Positions 54,198 through 63,901 of a stretch of DNA of 64,000 nt are shown piece by piece. The first letter of the stretch is position 1, and each line of letters opens with the position of its first letter. The position numbers and the translations under genes were made by a program. The notes below the pieces were generated by a model. It had not been told where the DNA came from. It saw nothing but the letters and a program-made list of their open reading frames with translations, and did no database searches. Source of the stretch: Desulfobacterales bacterium (lineage in GTDB: Bacteria; Desulfobacterota; Desulfobacteria; Desulfobacterales; JAIPEE01); assembly GCA_021737275.1 (NCBI GenBank), contig JAIPEE010000004.1, positions 109,263 to 173,262 of the forward strand, given 5' to 3'.

Positions 54198-56384
54198 ATG
54201 GCAGTTGAAAAAAGATCCGGAAAAATATTCAAACTGATCACATATCTGGTTGCCGTCATACTGGTCAATGCTGTTGCCGTGTCCCTTTATACACGGATTG
54301 ATCTGACCGAAAACAAGATTTTTTCCATATCCGAGGTCAGTAAAACGGTAGTATCCAGTATCTCGGAACCACTCACCATAAAAGTGTTTTTTACAAAAAA
54401 TCTTCCTGCACCCTATAATAATACCGAACGCTACCTGCGGGATATACTTGAAGCCTACTCACTGCATGCAAACCGGTTTTTCAATTATGAGTTTTATGAT
54501 GTCAGTCCGGAAGAAGACGGCCTTACCGAAGCAGCTGAGGAAAATCGACGACTGGCAATGAACTATGGCATTAATCCTGTTCAGATTCAGCATGTTGAAA
54601 AAGATGAAATCAAGTTCAGAAAAGGGTTCATGGGACTGGTTATGATCCATGGCGATATAGTTGAACGCATACCAACCATATCCTCTTCAAAAGGTCTGGA
54701 ATACCGGCTCACAACCGCGATACAAAAATTGAGCAACAAGACCAGCGCCCTTTTGACGCTTTCTGAAAAAATAAAAGTTACACTTGTTTTATCTTCTTCC
54801 ATTAATAGCGTGTCATCATTTATGGGCATTGAAAATATGCCGGACATGCCGAAGATAGTTGAAGAAACCGTGGCCAGGTTAAATGAAAAGAGCTATGACC
54901 AGATTGAATATCATTTCATTGATCCTACAAAAGAGCAAAATATCAGTGAGATAAAAAATAGTTACAACGTTATGGTACTCGAGTGGCCGGAACTGAAAGA
55001 AGCTTTTGTTCCTGCAGGTGAAGGCCTGATCGGCATTGTTATGGAATACGAAGACAAGATTGTCGAGATACCGCTGCTCAATGTTATTGAAATTCCCATG
55101 TTCGGAACCCAATACGAGCTGGTGAGTCCTGAAACGCTTGAGTCCGTATTGAACAACAACCTTGAGGTTATGATCAATATCAATGACAGCCTTGGTTATC
55201 TTGCAGATGGCGGCACCCTGCCGTTGACGGTTGAACCAAGCCCTGAAAACCCGAATCCGATGGATGAGATGGGTGTTTTCAGAAACCTGATGTCCTCCCG
55301 GTATACGGTTGAAGAGGTCAGGCTGAATGATGAAAATGTGGGTGATAATATCCGGTGCCTTGTCATCAGCAAGCCGACCAAGCCCTTTACGGAATATGAA
55401 CTTTTCCAGCTTGACCAGCTCTTGATGAAGGGTAAAAACCTTGCCATCTTTTTTGATTCTTATAATGAACTGCCTTTTGATCCACAGCGGATGATGATGA
55501 GCCGCTTCGGACCGGAGATGGAAAAGGTGGATACCGGCCTGAAAAAACTGCTTGAGCACTACGGTATTAAAATTCAACAGTCTTATGTATTGGATGAAAA
55601 CTGTTTTGAACAGAAAATGCCGGATAATATGGGCGGTGGCGAGCAGCCCATCTACTTTGCACCGGTTATCAAAAGCGATAACATCAATAACAACCTGGAT
55701 TATATGCATAATATCAAGGGCCTTATTGTTATGCGGGCCTCACCGCTTGAACTGGATGAAGTACGCCTTAAAGAAAATAACATCAAAGCGACACTTCTGT
55801 TTTCATCTTCAGAAAAAGCATGGGAGATGAAAGATGCTATTATTCTGAATCCGCGCTTCATAAGAAAACCGGAAAATATTGAAGAGCAGTATAAAAGCAT
55901 GCCGCTGGCATATATGCTGGAAGGCGAATTCACCAGCTACTTTGCCGGAAAAACCATTCCGGGGAAAGTGCTTCAGGACCCCGGAATATCTGAAGATCAG
56001 AATACGGAAAAAACTGACGGCAAGGACCTTTCTGTTATTGAAAAATCCGGCAGCTTCATTGAAAAAGGTCGTCCGGCTAAAATATTTGTTGTCTCTTCAG
56101 CTGAAATGGTCAAGAGCAATATGCTGGATGCAAAAGGTGAAACCGTCAATTCCATGTTCATGCTCAATATTATTGACACCCTGAACAATCAGGAAAAGAT
56201 TGCTGAAATGCGGACAAAGGAACAGACCTTTAATCCGCTTGATGAATCTGCCGCACTGACCAAAACATTTGTTAAAACATTTAATATTATTGGATTACCG
56301 CTTCTGGTAGTTGTCTTTGGCCTCTTTGTATGGGGCAACAGACACCTCAAGAGAAAAAGGATTCAGGCAATATATAACAAATAA
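54198..56384 (+). CDS. GldG-type auxiliary protein of ABC transporter
   Basis: This 728-residue protein has a membrane anchor at about 12-32 and another near the C-terminus (about 697-717), enclosing a large extracytoplasmic region. RIDLTENKIFSISEVSKTVV and ITIKVFF-like strands (PLTIKVFFTKNLPAPYNNTE) are characteristic of the GldG/IFT52-like family, and KPTKPFTEYELFQLDQLLMK matches the conserved middle. It lies 18 bp after the permease, with AAGGAG before the ATG. It probably works with the ATPase and permease. Confidence 0.9.
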   Translation: MAVEKRSGKIFKLITYLVAVILVNAVAVSLYTRIDLTENKIFSISEVSKTVVSSISEPLTIKVFFTKNLPAPYNNTERYLRDILEAYSLHANRFFNYEFYDVSPEEDGLTEAAEENRRLAMNYGINPVQIQHVEKDEIKFRKGFMGLVMIHGDIVERIPTISSSKGLEYRLTTAIQKLSNKTSALLTLSEKIKVTLVLSSSINSVSSFMGIENMPDMPKIVEETVARLNEKSYDQIEYHFIDPTKEQNISEIKNSYNVMVLEWPELKEAFVPAGEGLIGIVMEYEDKIVEIPLLNVIEIPMFGTQYELVSPETLESVLNNNLEVMININDSLGYLADGGTLPLTVEPSPENPNPMDEMGVFRNLMSSRYTVEEVRLNDENVGDNIRCLVISKPTKPFTEYELFQLDQLLMKGKNLAIFFDSYNELPFDPQRMMMSRFGPEMEKVDTGLKKLLEHYGIKIQQSYVLDENCFEQKMPDNMGGGEQPIYFAPVIKSDNINNNLDYMHNIKGLIVMRASPLELDEVRLKENNIKATLLFSSSEKAWEMKDAIILNPRFIRKPENIEEQYKSMPLAYMLEGEFTSYFAGKTIPGKVLQDPGISEDQNTEKTDGKDLSVIEKSGSFIEKGRPAKIFVVSSAEMVKSNMLDAKGETVNSMFMLNIIDTLNNQEKIAEMRTKEQTFNPLDESAALTKTFVKTFNIIGLPLLVVVFGLFVWGNRHLKRKRIQAIYNK

Positions 56385-56415
56385 GAGGCTCTTTTAACTT
56401 TATAAAGAGGTATAT

Positions 56416-57411
56416 ATGAAAATTACCAAAGAATACGCAATTTTGTTTTCCGTCATTATTGCATGCATACTGTATTTATCCTTACATAGCGGAGACCGGA
56501 CGCACTTTGAATTGCCGGAATTCGGAGACATTGACAAGGATGCCGTTACATCCATCGAAATTTGCACACCGGACAAATGCACGGTACTCAACAAATCCGG
56601 TGATGAATGGCTGATCGGTGATGAAAAGTATCCGGCAGATGAAGATGTAACACGGCGGATGCTTAACGTCATTAATGATCTTAAAGTTACATCCATGGCT
56701 TCAGCATCCGGTAATTATAAAAGATATAATTTGAGTGATGATCAAGCGAATATCATTAGGGCATTTGCCCGCAACAAGCTCATAAGGGAGTTCACTCTCG
56801 GTAAGGTGGCCTCCACAAGACAGCATTCCTTTATCAAATTACCTGATGATCAAAACGTTTATTACGCACGCGGTCATCTCAAACCGCTACTGGTTATGCC
56901 TCTTGACCGTATGAGAAACAGGGAAATTCTCTCATTTGATACGGCTGCCATCACACAGGTAGCGGTTCTTCAGGGCGATGAAAGCCATATTTTCACGCGC
57001 AGGAGCGCGCCGGTACCCGATGACGAAGATGCTACCAGGAAAGAAGTTGAGCCGGAAACTGAAAACACACCAAAAAGTGAATTTTCCTGGTTTGATGAAA
57101 AAGGTACGGAACTTGTGCTGTCCAAAGCCCAAAAGCTGCTGAACCAGCTTTCAAAGATGAACTGTACTGAATATATTTATGACAAGACAAAGGATGAGCT
57201 GACAGATTCAATAAAGGTTTTTAAAGCAATGGATGGTGAAAAAGAATATACGCTTTCTATTTTTGAAAAGCCTGAACAGTCAGCTACTTATCCGGCTGTC
57301 TCTTCTGAGAATCCTTATCCGTTCACACTGTCCAAAATGCAGATTGAAACACTTGAGGAGGTTGTCCGGGATGTCCTGGGTCTGGAAGAAGAAGTGAAGC
57401 TTGAGTTCTAA
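56416..57411 (+). CDS. DUF4340 protein of the Gld-type ABC operon
   Basis: This 331-residue protein has an N-terminal anchor (about 8-24) and an extracytoplasmic beta-rich region. The opening with the ITSIEI-like VTSIEICTPDKCTVL and the DVTRRMLNVINDLKV segment is typical of DUF4340, the usual fourth member of this ABC operon. The molecular role is unknown. It begins 31 bp after the GldG-type gene and is followed by a terminator. Confidence 0.88.
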   Translation: MKITKEYAILFSVIIACILYLSLHSGDRTHFELPEFGDIDKDAVTSIEICTPDKCTVLNKSGDEWLIGDEKYPADEDVTRRMLNVINDLKVTSMASASGNYKRYNLSDDQANIIRAFARNKLIREFTLGKVASTRQHSFIKLPDDQNVYYARGHLKPLLVMPLDRMRNREILSFDTAAITQVAVLQGDESHIFTRRSAPVPDDEDATRKEVEPETENTPKSEFSWFDEKGTELVLSKAQKLLNQLSKMNCTEYIYDKTKDELTDSIKVFKAMDGEKEYTLSIFEKPEQSATYPAVSSENPYPFTLSKMQIETLEEVVRDVLGLEEEVKLEF

Positions 57412-57428
57412 TTCATAATTACATTTTT

Positions 57429-57469
57429 AAAGCCCTCCCTGCCATTTTAATAGCAGAGCGGGCTTTTTT
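57429..57469 (+). terminator. Intrinsic terminator of the ABC operon
   Basis: AAAGCCC (57429-57435) pairs with GGGCTTT (57460-57466), with further imperfect pairing inside, followed by TTT. It begins 18 bp after the DUF4340 stop. A second small hairpin CCCGCC/GGCGGG near 57542-57560 lies downstream without a T-run. Confidence 0.8.
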
Positions 57470-57644
57470 AATGATAAAAATCTTTTTCCTCCACCTGCCT
57501 GCATCCTTTTTCTTAATCGTACTCGGTTTTCAATGAAACTCCCCGCCGCAATCGGGCGGGTTATACTAAATCTTAATAAAGTTTTTATATCCTCTACCGA
57601 TAACAGAAATTATATGATTATGATTTTCAAGGACGGTATTATTA

Positions 57645-59126
57645 ATGGTTCCCATTCCGGAAACCCTGGAAAATGCAATAGCCCATCACCGTGAAGGCCG
57701 ATTTGAAGAGGCGGTTGCCATATACCGTTCCATTCTACAGATAGAACCCAATAATCCTGACGCGTTGCATCTTTTCGGTGTTGTTGCACATCAAAAGGGG
57801 CGTCCGGATTTTGCATTAACATTAATGGGTCGTGCTATCAAACAAAGCCCCAAAATACCACTTTATCACAGTAATATCGGACTGGTATATCAGGCGTTGG
57901 ACAACTGGGATCTTGCTGTTGAATCATTTCTGGAGGCAATCCGGTTGCAACCGGATTATGCCGAAGCCTACTGCAATCTGGGCGCTGCCATGTCTGAAAA
58001 AGGGCACCTTGAAACAGCCATTGAACAATATAAACGTGCCATAGCGTTTAACCCGTTCTATACAGAGGCCTATAACAATCTCGGTGTCGCTTTAAAATGC
58101 AAGGGAGATCTTGAATCGGCACGCACCCATTTTGACAAGGCCATTCAGCTCAACCCGGGCTTTGCAGTTGCCTATATCAATCGGGCCAGTATTAACCTGC
58201 TGCTCGGAAACTTTCTGGATGGTTGGAATGATTTTGAATGGCGCATCATGCATGCAGACTGGAAATATACCTATCCCATCCTTTATGATAAACCCTGCTG
58301 GGATGGAAAGCCGTTTCATGGGAAAAGACTTTTAATTCAGGAAGAACAGGGCATCGGAGACACCCTTCAGTTTATCCGATATCTCCCCATGGTAAAAGCC
58401 TTGGGAGGAACCGTCATTTTTGAAACAGTCAAATCGCTTAAAGGCCTTCTCCAGTTTTTTCCGGGTATTGATGAACTTACGTCATGTAACTTCGATGGAA
58501 AACCTGAAACGGATTTTGACCTTTATATACACCATTTGAGCCTTCCAAAACTTTTTGGTACAACACTGGAGACAATCCCTGCTGCCGTCCCCTATATTTT
58601 TGCAAACCCCCTTTATGCTGCTTACTGGGAAAAACTTTTAAAGGGAACTGACTTTAAAGTCGGTATTGTCTGGGCCGGAAGACCTGAACATACAAATGAT
58701 CATAACCGCTCCTGTGGTTTAAAATATTTTGAACCCCTCTTTACCCTTCCCGGTATAAAAATTTATGGTCTGCAAAAAGGCACGGCAGCATTAGAGGCCA
58801 ACAACCCCCTTTATCAGGATATATTTGTCAATTTTGATGAAAAATTCAAAGATTTCAATGATACCGCCGGCGCCATTCATAATCTTGATCTTGTCATCTC
58901 CGTGGACACTTCTGTTGCACATCTCGCCGGTGCAATGGGCAAACCTGTCTGGTTGCTACTGCCGTTTTCACCTGACTGGCGATGGATGGTTGGCCGTGAT
59001 GAGAGCCCCTGGTATCCGTCCATGCGTCTGTTCAGACAACCAAGAAATGGTAACTGGGGATCTGTTTTCAAAAAAGTTGAATCAGAATTAAAAAAAACCT
59101 TGCGACATAACTTCAAAACCGCATAG
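57645..59126 (+). CDS. TPR protein with GT9-like glycosyltransferase domain
   Basis: This is a 493-residue protein. Residues about 1-200 are five to six tetratricopeptide repeats (AVESFLEAIRLQPDYAEAYC and ALEQYKRAI-like units). Residues about 225-485 resemble the heptosyltransferase/GT9 fold: GKRLLIQEEQGIGDTLQFIR and, near the end, VISVDTSVAHLAGAMGKPVW, which lines the donor-sugar site in that family. There is no signal peptide. The acceptor is unknown; protein or polysaccharide glycosylation are both possible. AAGGA lies 11 bp before the ATG. It is transcribed alone. Confidence 0.88.
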   Translation: MVPIPETLENAIAHHREGRFEEAVAIYRSILQIEPNNPDALHLFGVVAHQKGRPDFALTLMGRAIKQSPKIPLYHSNIGLVYQALDNWDLAVESFLEAIRLQPDYAEAYCNLGAAMSEKGHLETAIEQYKRAIAFNPFYTEAYNNLGVALKCKGDLESARTHFDKAIQLNPGFAVAYINRASINLLLGNFLDGWNDFEWRIMHADWKYTYPILYDKPCWDGKPFHGKRLLIQEEQGIGDTLQFIRYLPMVKALGGTVIFETVKSLKGLLQFFPGIDELTSCNFDGKPETDFDLYIHHLSLPKLFGTTLETIPAAVPYIFANPLYAAYWEKLLKGTDFKVGIVWAGRPEHTNDHNRSCGLKYFEPLFTLPGIKIYGLQKGTAALEANNPLYQDIFVNFDEKFKDFNDTAGAIHNLDLVISVDTSVAHLAGAMGKPVWLLLPFSPDWRWMVGRDESPWYPSMRLFRQPRNGNWGSVFKKVESELKKTLRHNFKTA

Positions 59127-59554
59127 TGCCAAGGTATGCACCACTTTATCCAGCCGGTAATGGAGAAAAAGGCTTTGTTGAAATCGCCATTTATCCGCTC
59201 ATACCCGGCGAAACCGAAAGTGCGATTATCCGTATTGGGGTTTCACTGCAAATACAGATAATATATAATTATATCAATAAGATGAATTTAAACTCTCATA
59301 TTGACAATATACATGGTTCCTGTTCATTTATAAATACGCCTGTTCATTTTGAGTCCTTTTCTATCGTGTTTCAAATAGTATTAAATTTGATTTACCGGCT
59401 TGGCATTAAGAAACTTTTTTGCAGAGACTGTCAAAGGACTTTTTCATATACCCTGTACTTAAACTGTTAAAAACAAAAATCAGGACCGGACTGAAAATTT
59501 GTTTAATATTGTTATGATCTAAAACCAACTTTCTGCTTTTATGAATGAAATAAT
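59127..59554. other. Gene-poor region with a possible decayed frame
   Basis: This 428-bp stretch lies between the TPR gene and the receiver gene. A GTG frame at 59126-59470 is open for 114 codons, and its end reads FCRDCQRTF, reminiscent of zinc-binding motifs in some transposases. The rest shows no family pattern, there is no ribosome binding site, and the middle is strongly AT-rich. I treat it as non-coding or a remnant. Confidence 0.35.
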
Positions 59555-59941
59555 ATGGCCGATGATTCTGTAAAAGTTCTGATCGTTGAAGATGAAGTCA
59601 CCATCCGGAACAGCCTTTCCGCTTTTATGGAGGATTTCGGCTTTGACGTTTCAACCGCTGAAAGTGCAGAAGAGGCACTTAAAATTCTTGAAGACACACC
59701 ACACGATGCTGCTATAATTGACCTTCGCCTTACCGGAATGAGTGGTGACATGTTAATTATTAACGCTTACAAACTTCAACCATTAATGCGATTTGTCATT
59801 CATACCGGCTCTTCCGGGTTTCGCCTCTCAAAAGAGTTAAAACAAATTGGATTATTACCTGAACATATTTTTCTTAAACCTCAACCTGACCTTGAAAAAC
59901 TTGCGCAATGTGTCCTCGATCTGGTAAGACAGAAAGCATGA
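59555..59941 (+). CDS. Single-domain response regulator
   Basis: This 128-residue receiver has E12/D13, phosphoacceptor D56 in IIDLRLTGMSG, T79-S-type switch region (HTGSSGF) and K118 in FLKPQ. No output domain is fused, so it acts by protein contact or as a phosphate shuttle. It overlaps the hybrid kinase gene by 4 bp (ATGA), making that kinase its obvious partner. The ribosome binding site is weak. Confidence 0.92.
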   Translation: MADDSVKVLIVEDEVTIRNSLSAFMEDFGFDVSTAESAEEALKILEDTPHDAAIIDLRLTGMSGDMLIINAYKLQPLMRFVIHTGSSGFRLSKELKQIGLLPEHIFLKPQPDLEKLAQCVLDLVRQKA

Positions 59942-62307
59942 AAATCATCTCCCATGATAGTGAAACCTTAATACTCACAATTGATGATGAAAAATCAATT
60001 CGTGAAAGCTTTCGTAATTTCCTGGAAGACTATGGTTATAAAGTAATAACTGCTGAAAACGGCCGTGCCGGCCTGGACCTTTTTAAACGGAAAAACCCTG
60101 ACCTTATTCTTGTTGATCTTCGAATGCCTGAAGTGGACGGGCTTGCGGTGTTATCGAATATAACCCGGCTTTCACCGGACACGCCTGTTATCGTCGTGTC
60201 CGGAACCGGTGTAATTGGAGATGTTGTAGAAGCACTTCGCCTTGGCGCCTGGGATTATCTGCTTAAACCGGTTGAAGATCTGGACATACTGCGCCATGCC
60301 GTTGAAAAAGCCCTTGAACGTGCCCGCCTTATAAAAATCAATAAAGCCTACCAGGAGCATCTTGAAAAAGAGATATCTAACCGTACAAAAGAGCTTAAAG
60401 AAAGTGAGCAAAAGTTCAGGACGCTGACCAGCGAGCTACCGGTAGGTCTTTACAGAGTTTCTGAAAAAGGGGATATTCTCTACGCAAACCCTGCCCTGGC
60501 CGGAATCCTGGGCTACGAAACCGCCGACCACCTCATTGCTGTTTCCATGAATGACATTTTTGTGAATGAAGAGGACTGGAAAAACAAGGTTGCCCAGTGG
60601 AAAACAATCAGGGGGATTGCTTCAAATGAATACCGCCTGAAAACAAGGGGAGACAAACATATATGGGTAAGAGATACGGGCAAAATTGTTTTCGATGGCA
60701 ATGATAATATATCCTATATTGAAGGCATTATTGAAAATATAACTGAACGCAAGCATGCAAAGGAAACACTTAGAGAGAACCAGGAGAGGATGAGGCTGGC
60801 GCTTGAAGGTGCGAACCTGGGAATGTGGGACTGGGATATTGAAAATGACCGCTCTGTTCTGGACGAGCGCGCTATTGAAATTATTGGCGGAGATCCGGGT
60901 AATGACAAGGGATGGGATAAATTTCTTCATCCGGACGATATTTCAAGAACTGAAATTGCGGATCAGGCGATGTTGGAAGGTAACACATCATATATTGAAA
61001 GTGAATTCAGAGTCGTCAGACCCGATGGCTGTATCAGGTGGGTTAAGGATCTTGGAAAGATAGTTAAATGGAACAAGGAAGGCAAACCGGCTTGTGCTTC
61101 CGGTACACTTCAGGATATTACAATCTCCAAAATTTCAGAAACTGAAAAACAACGCCTTGAAATAAAACTTCAGCAGGCCCAGAAAATGGAATCTATCGGC
61201 ACACTTGCCGGCGGTATTGCTCATGACTTTAACAATATCCTTTTCCCGATCATGGGATATGCTGAAATGATGCTTGATGATGTACCAAAAGAAAGTATTG
61301 CATACCAGAATCTTGAAGGTATTCTCAAGGCAGCCAATCGTGCCAAGGATCTCATAAAACAGATTCTTACGTTTTGCAGTGAAAACAGCAAAGGCCTCAA
61401 GCCGCTTCTCGTTCAGCCTATCATCAAAGAAGCAATGAAACTTTTAAGATCTTCAATTCCTACTTCAATTGCATTTAAAATGGATGTTGATCCGAATTGC
61501 GGTACGGTTCTGGGTGACCCCACCCAGATCCATCAGATTATTATGAACCTTTGCACAAATGCTTTTCATGCCATGCAGGATACCGGCGGAGAGCTTTATC
61601 TCACCCTTAAGGAGATTGTCCATACACCAGATGATGATATAGAGGATAATGATTTAAAACCCGGAAAATATCTGAAGCTGGAAGTTTCAGATACCGGGCA
61701 CGGTATGAGTGATGATATACTGGAACGAATTTTTGATCCCTACTTTACTACCAAAAAACCCGGAAAAGGCACGGGCATGGGACTTTCCGTTATTCATGGC
61801 ATCATTAAAAACCACGACGGTGATATTTCCGTGACCACTGCACCGGACGCCGGCTCTACGTTTAGAGTTTATCTGCCGTTGATTGAAACCGGTGACGCGG
61901 CGGAAAAACCTGTACCGGAAGAAATTTCTCCCATTGGAAAGGGGCGGATATTGTTTGTTGATGATGAAGAACAAGTTCTTGACATGGAAAAACAGATGCT
62001 TGAAAGGCTGGGGTATGATGTTTCTATCCGGTCAAGCAGTCTTGACGCCTATGAAACCTTTCGCGCCAATCCAGAAAGATATGACCTTGTCATCACCGAC
62101 ATGACGATGCCAAACCTTACCGGAGATGAACTGGCAAAAAAAATACTTGCCATAAGACCGGATATCCCTATCATACTGGCCACCGGTTTCAGTGAACAGG
62201 TGGATAGGGAAAAGGCCGAAGAGATTGGTGCAAAAGCCTTTATCCTCAAACCAATCATAAAAAGCAAACTTGCCCGGGTGATAAGAAATTTGCTTGAAAA
62301 ACCGTAA
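59938..62307 (+). CDS. Soluble hybrid histidine kinase: REC-PAS-PAS-HisKA-HATPase-REC
   Basis: This 789-residue protein has no membrane helix. In order: a receiver (D60 in LVDLRMPEVDG, K110), a short coiled coil, two PAS domains with PAC motifs (about 155-272 and 283-396), a kinase core with H429 in GGIAHDFNNILFP, an ATPase domain with NLCTNAFHAM, DTGHGM and GKGTGMGL, and a terminal receiver with Asp in VITDMTMPNLTG. All phosphotransfer residues are intact. I chose ATG 59938, overlapping the preceding receiver gene, rather than the in-frame GTG upstream. It forms a three-receiver phosphorelay with that gene. Confidence 0.93.
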   Translation: MKIISHDSETLILTIDDEKSIRESFRNFLEDYGYKVITAENGRAGLDLFKRKNPDLILVDLRMPEVDGLAVLSNITRLSPDTPVIVVSGTGVIGDVVEALRLGAWDYLLKPVEDLDILRHAVEKALERARLIKINKAYQEHLEKEISNRTKELKESEQKFRTLTSELPVGLYRVSEKGDILYANPALAGILGYETADHLIAVSMNDIFVNEEDWKNKVAQWKTIRGIASNEYRLKTRGDKHIWVRDTGKIVFDGNDNISYIEGIIENITERKHAKETLRENQERMRLALEGANLGMWDWDIENDRSVLDERAIEIIGGDPGNDKGWDKFLHPDDISRTEIADQAMLEGNTSYIESEFRVVRPDGCIRWVKDLGKIVKWNKEGKPACASGTLQDITISKISETEKQRLEIKLQQAQKMESIGTLAGGIAHDFNNILFPIMGYAEMMLDDVPKESIAYQNLEGILKAANRAKDLIKQILTFCSENSKGLKPLLVQPIIKEAMKLLRSSIPTSIAFKMDVDPNCGTVLGDPTQIHQIIMNLCTNAFHAMQDTGGELYLTLKEIVHTPDDDIEDNDLKPGKYLKLEVSDTGHGMSDDILERIFDPYFTTKKPGKGTGMGLSVIHGIIKNHDGDISVTTAPDAGSTFRVYLPLIETGDAAEKPVPEEISPIGKGRILFVDDEEQVLDMEKQMLERLGYDVSIRSSSLDAYETFRANPERYDLVITDMTMPNLTGDELAKKILAIRPDIPIILATGFSEQVDREKAEEIGAKAFILKPIIKSKLARVIRNLLEKP

Positions 62308-62367
62308 ATACCGGAAAGCTATATCATTACAGCTTCTTGGCTAATAACATTTAACTTCTGACTAAAA

Positions 62368-63807
62368 ATGATTTCTGACGCTATAACTTTACTCATCACC
62401 GTTATTATCCCTCTTTTTGAGCTTCTGGGAATAGCAACCGCTGTTCATGCTATTGTGAATGTTCGCACCTCTCAGGGTTCAATTGCCTGGGCGGTTTCTC
62501 TGGTCACCTTTCCGTGGGTAGCGCTTCCGCTCTACTGGGTATTTGGCCGCAGGCGATTCAGTGGATACATTGAGGTACTGCGGCAAGGTCGCCTGGAGCA
62601 TGAAAAGCAAACCAATGAAGTCATGTGCCAGTTGCAAAAGACACATGTTTCAGAAAAAAAGATACGCCCCGGTGTATTTAAGGTTTTTGAAAACCTGGCC
62701 GGATTTCCGTTTACGAACGGTAATGATATAAAACTGCTTATAGACGGCCCTGCGACTTTTCAAAGCATGTTCCAGAGCATTAATATGGCAAAGGAGTATA
62801 TTCTTCTCCAGTATTTCATTGTTCATGATGATGAACTTGGAAGAGAACTGAAATCCCGTCTTATTGCCAGATCCGGTGAAGGCATACGGATTTATTTTCT
62901 TTATGATGAAATTGGATGCCACAAACTGCCCGGCCGGTATATTCAGGACTTGAAAGATGCAGGTATTGAAATCAGTGGATTCAGAACTACGCGTGGCCGG
63001 GGTAACAGGTTTCAGATCAATTTCAGAAATCATCGGAAAATTACAATCATTGACGGCAAGACGGCATTTGTCGGCGGACACAATATTGGTGACGAATATA
63101 TGGGTCGTGATCCCAAATACGGCAGATGGCGCGATACCCATATCAGAATAGAAGGCCCGGCTGTCAGGAATATTCAGCTGTCATTTGTTGGTGACTGGTA
63201 CTGGGCAAACCGAACTACTTTTACTTTAAACTGGAATACACCACCGCAACTTTCTAATGGATCAGATGTCCTGGTTCTGCCGACCGGCCCGGCAGACCAT
63301 ATGGAAAACTGCTCATTGATGTTTGTCCATGCCATACATTCAGCTCGAAAAAGAATCTGGCTTGCCAGCCCCTACTTTATCCCCAGTGAGGCTACAATTA
63401 AGGCGCTACAAACTGCTTCGCTCCGGGATATAGAAATCAGAATCATGCTTCCCATGAATCCGGACCACCGAACTGTCTATATGGCCGGTTTTTCATACCT
63501 TGCCCAGCTTGATATCCCCGGAATTACCTTTTACAGATATGTTCCCGGTTTTTTACATCAAAAAGTTTTCCTGATTGATGATATGCTGGCTGCTGTCGGA
63601 ACAGCCAATATGGATAACCGTTCCTTCAGATTAAATTTTGAAATTACTGCACTCATCAGCGACAAAAAGTTTGTAAAGCAGGTTGAAGAGATGCTTGAAA
63701 CAGACTTTTCTCAATGCCGTATCGCCAAAGCGGATGAATATCTTAAGCGAGGGTTTCTGTTCAGATTCGGAGTGAAGCTGGCAAGATTGTTGTCACCGAT
63801 TTTATAA
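62368..63807 (+). CDS. cls: Cardiolipin synthase (phospholipase D superfamily)
   Basis: This 479-residue membrane enzyme condenses two phosphatidylglycerols to cardiolipin. Two N-terminal helices (about 5-28 and 38-58) precede two HKD motifs: HRKITIIDGKTAFVGGHN (about 221-238) and HQKVFLIDDMLAAVGTAN. The linking segment GPADHMENCSLMFVHAI and the C-terminal FEITALISD are also typical. The length is standard. The ribosome binding site is weak. It stands 60 bp after the hybrid kinase gene and may be read through from it. Confidence 0.95.
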   Translation: MISDAITLLITVIIPLFELLGIATAVHAIVNVRTSQGSIAWAVSLVTFPWVALPLYWVFGRRRFSGYIEVLRQGRLEHEKQTNEVMCQLQKTHVSEKKIRPGVFKVFENLAGFPFTNGNDIKLLIDGPATFQSMFQSINMAKEYILLQYFIVHDDELGRELKSRLIARSGEGIRIYFLYDEIGCHKLPGRYIQDLKDAGIEISGFRTTRGRGNRFQINFRNHRKITIIDGKTAFVGGHNIGDEYMGRDPKYGRWRDTHIRIEGPAVRNIQLSFVGDWYWANRTTFTLNWNTPPQLSNGSDVLVLPTGPADHMENCSLMFVHAIHSARKRIWLASPYFIPSEATIKALQTASLRDIEIRIMLPMNPDHRTVYMAGFSYLAQLDIPGITFYRYVPGFLHQKVFLIDDMLAAVGTANMDNRSFRLNFEITALISDKKFVKQVEEMLETDFSQCRIAKADEYLKRGFLFRFGVKLARLLSPIL

Positions 63808-63901
63808 TATGATTATGGATTAAATAAATATGTATCGCTATTGTCATAAAAATAAAATACTCCCTAATGTTGCATAAAATTTTAACTTTTTTCTCAGTAT
63901 A

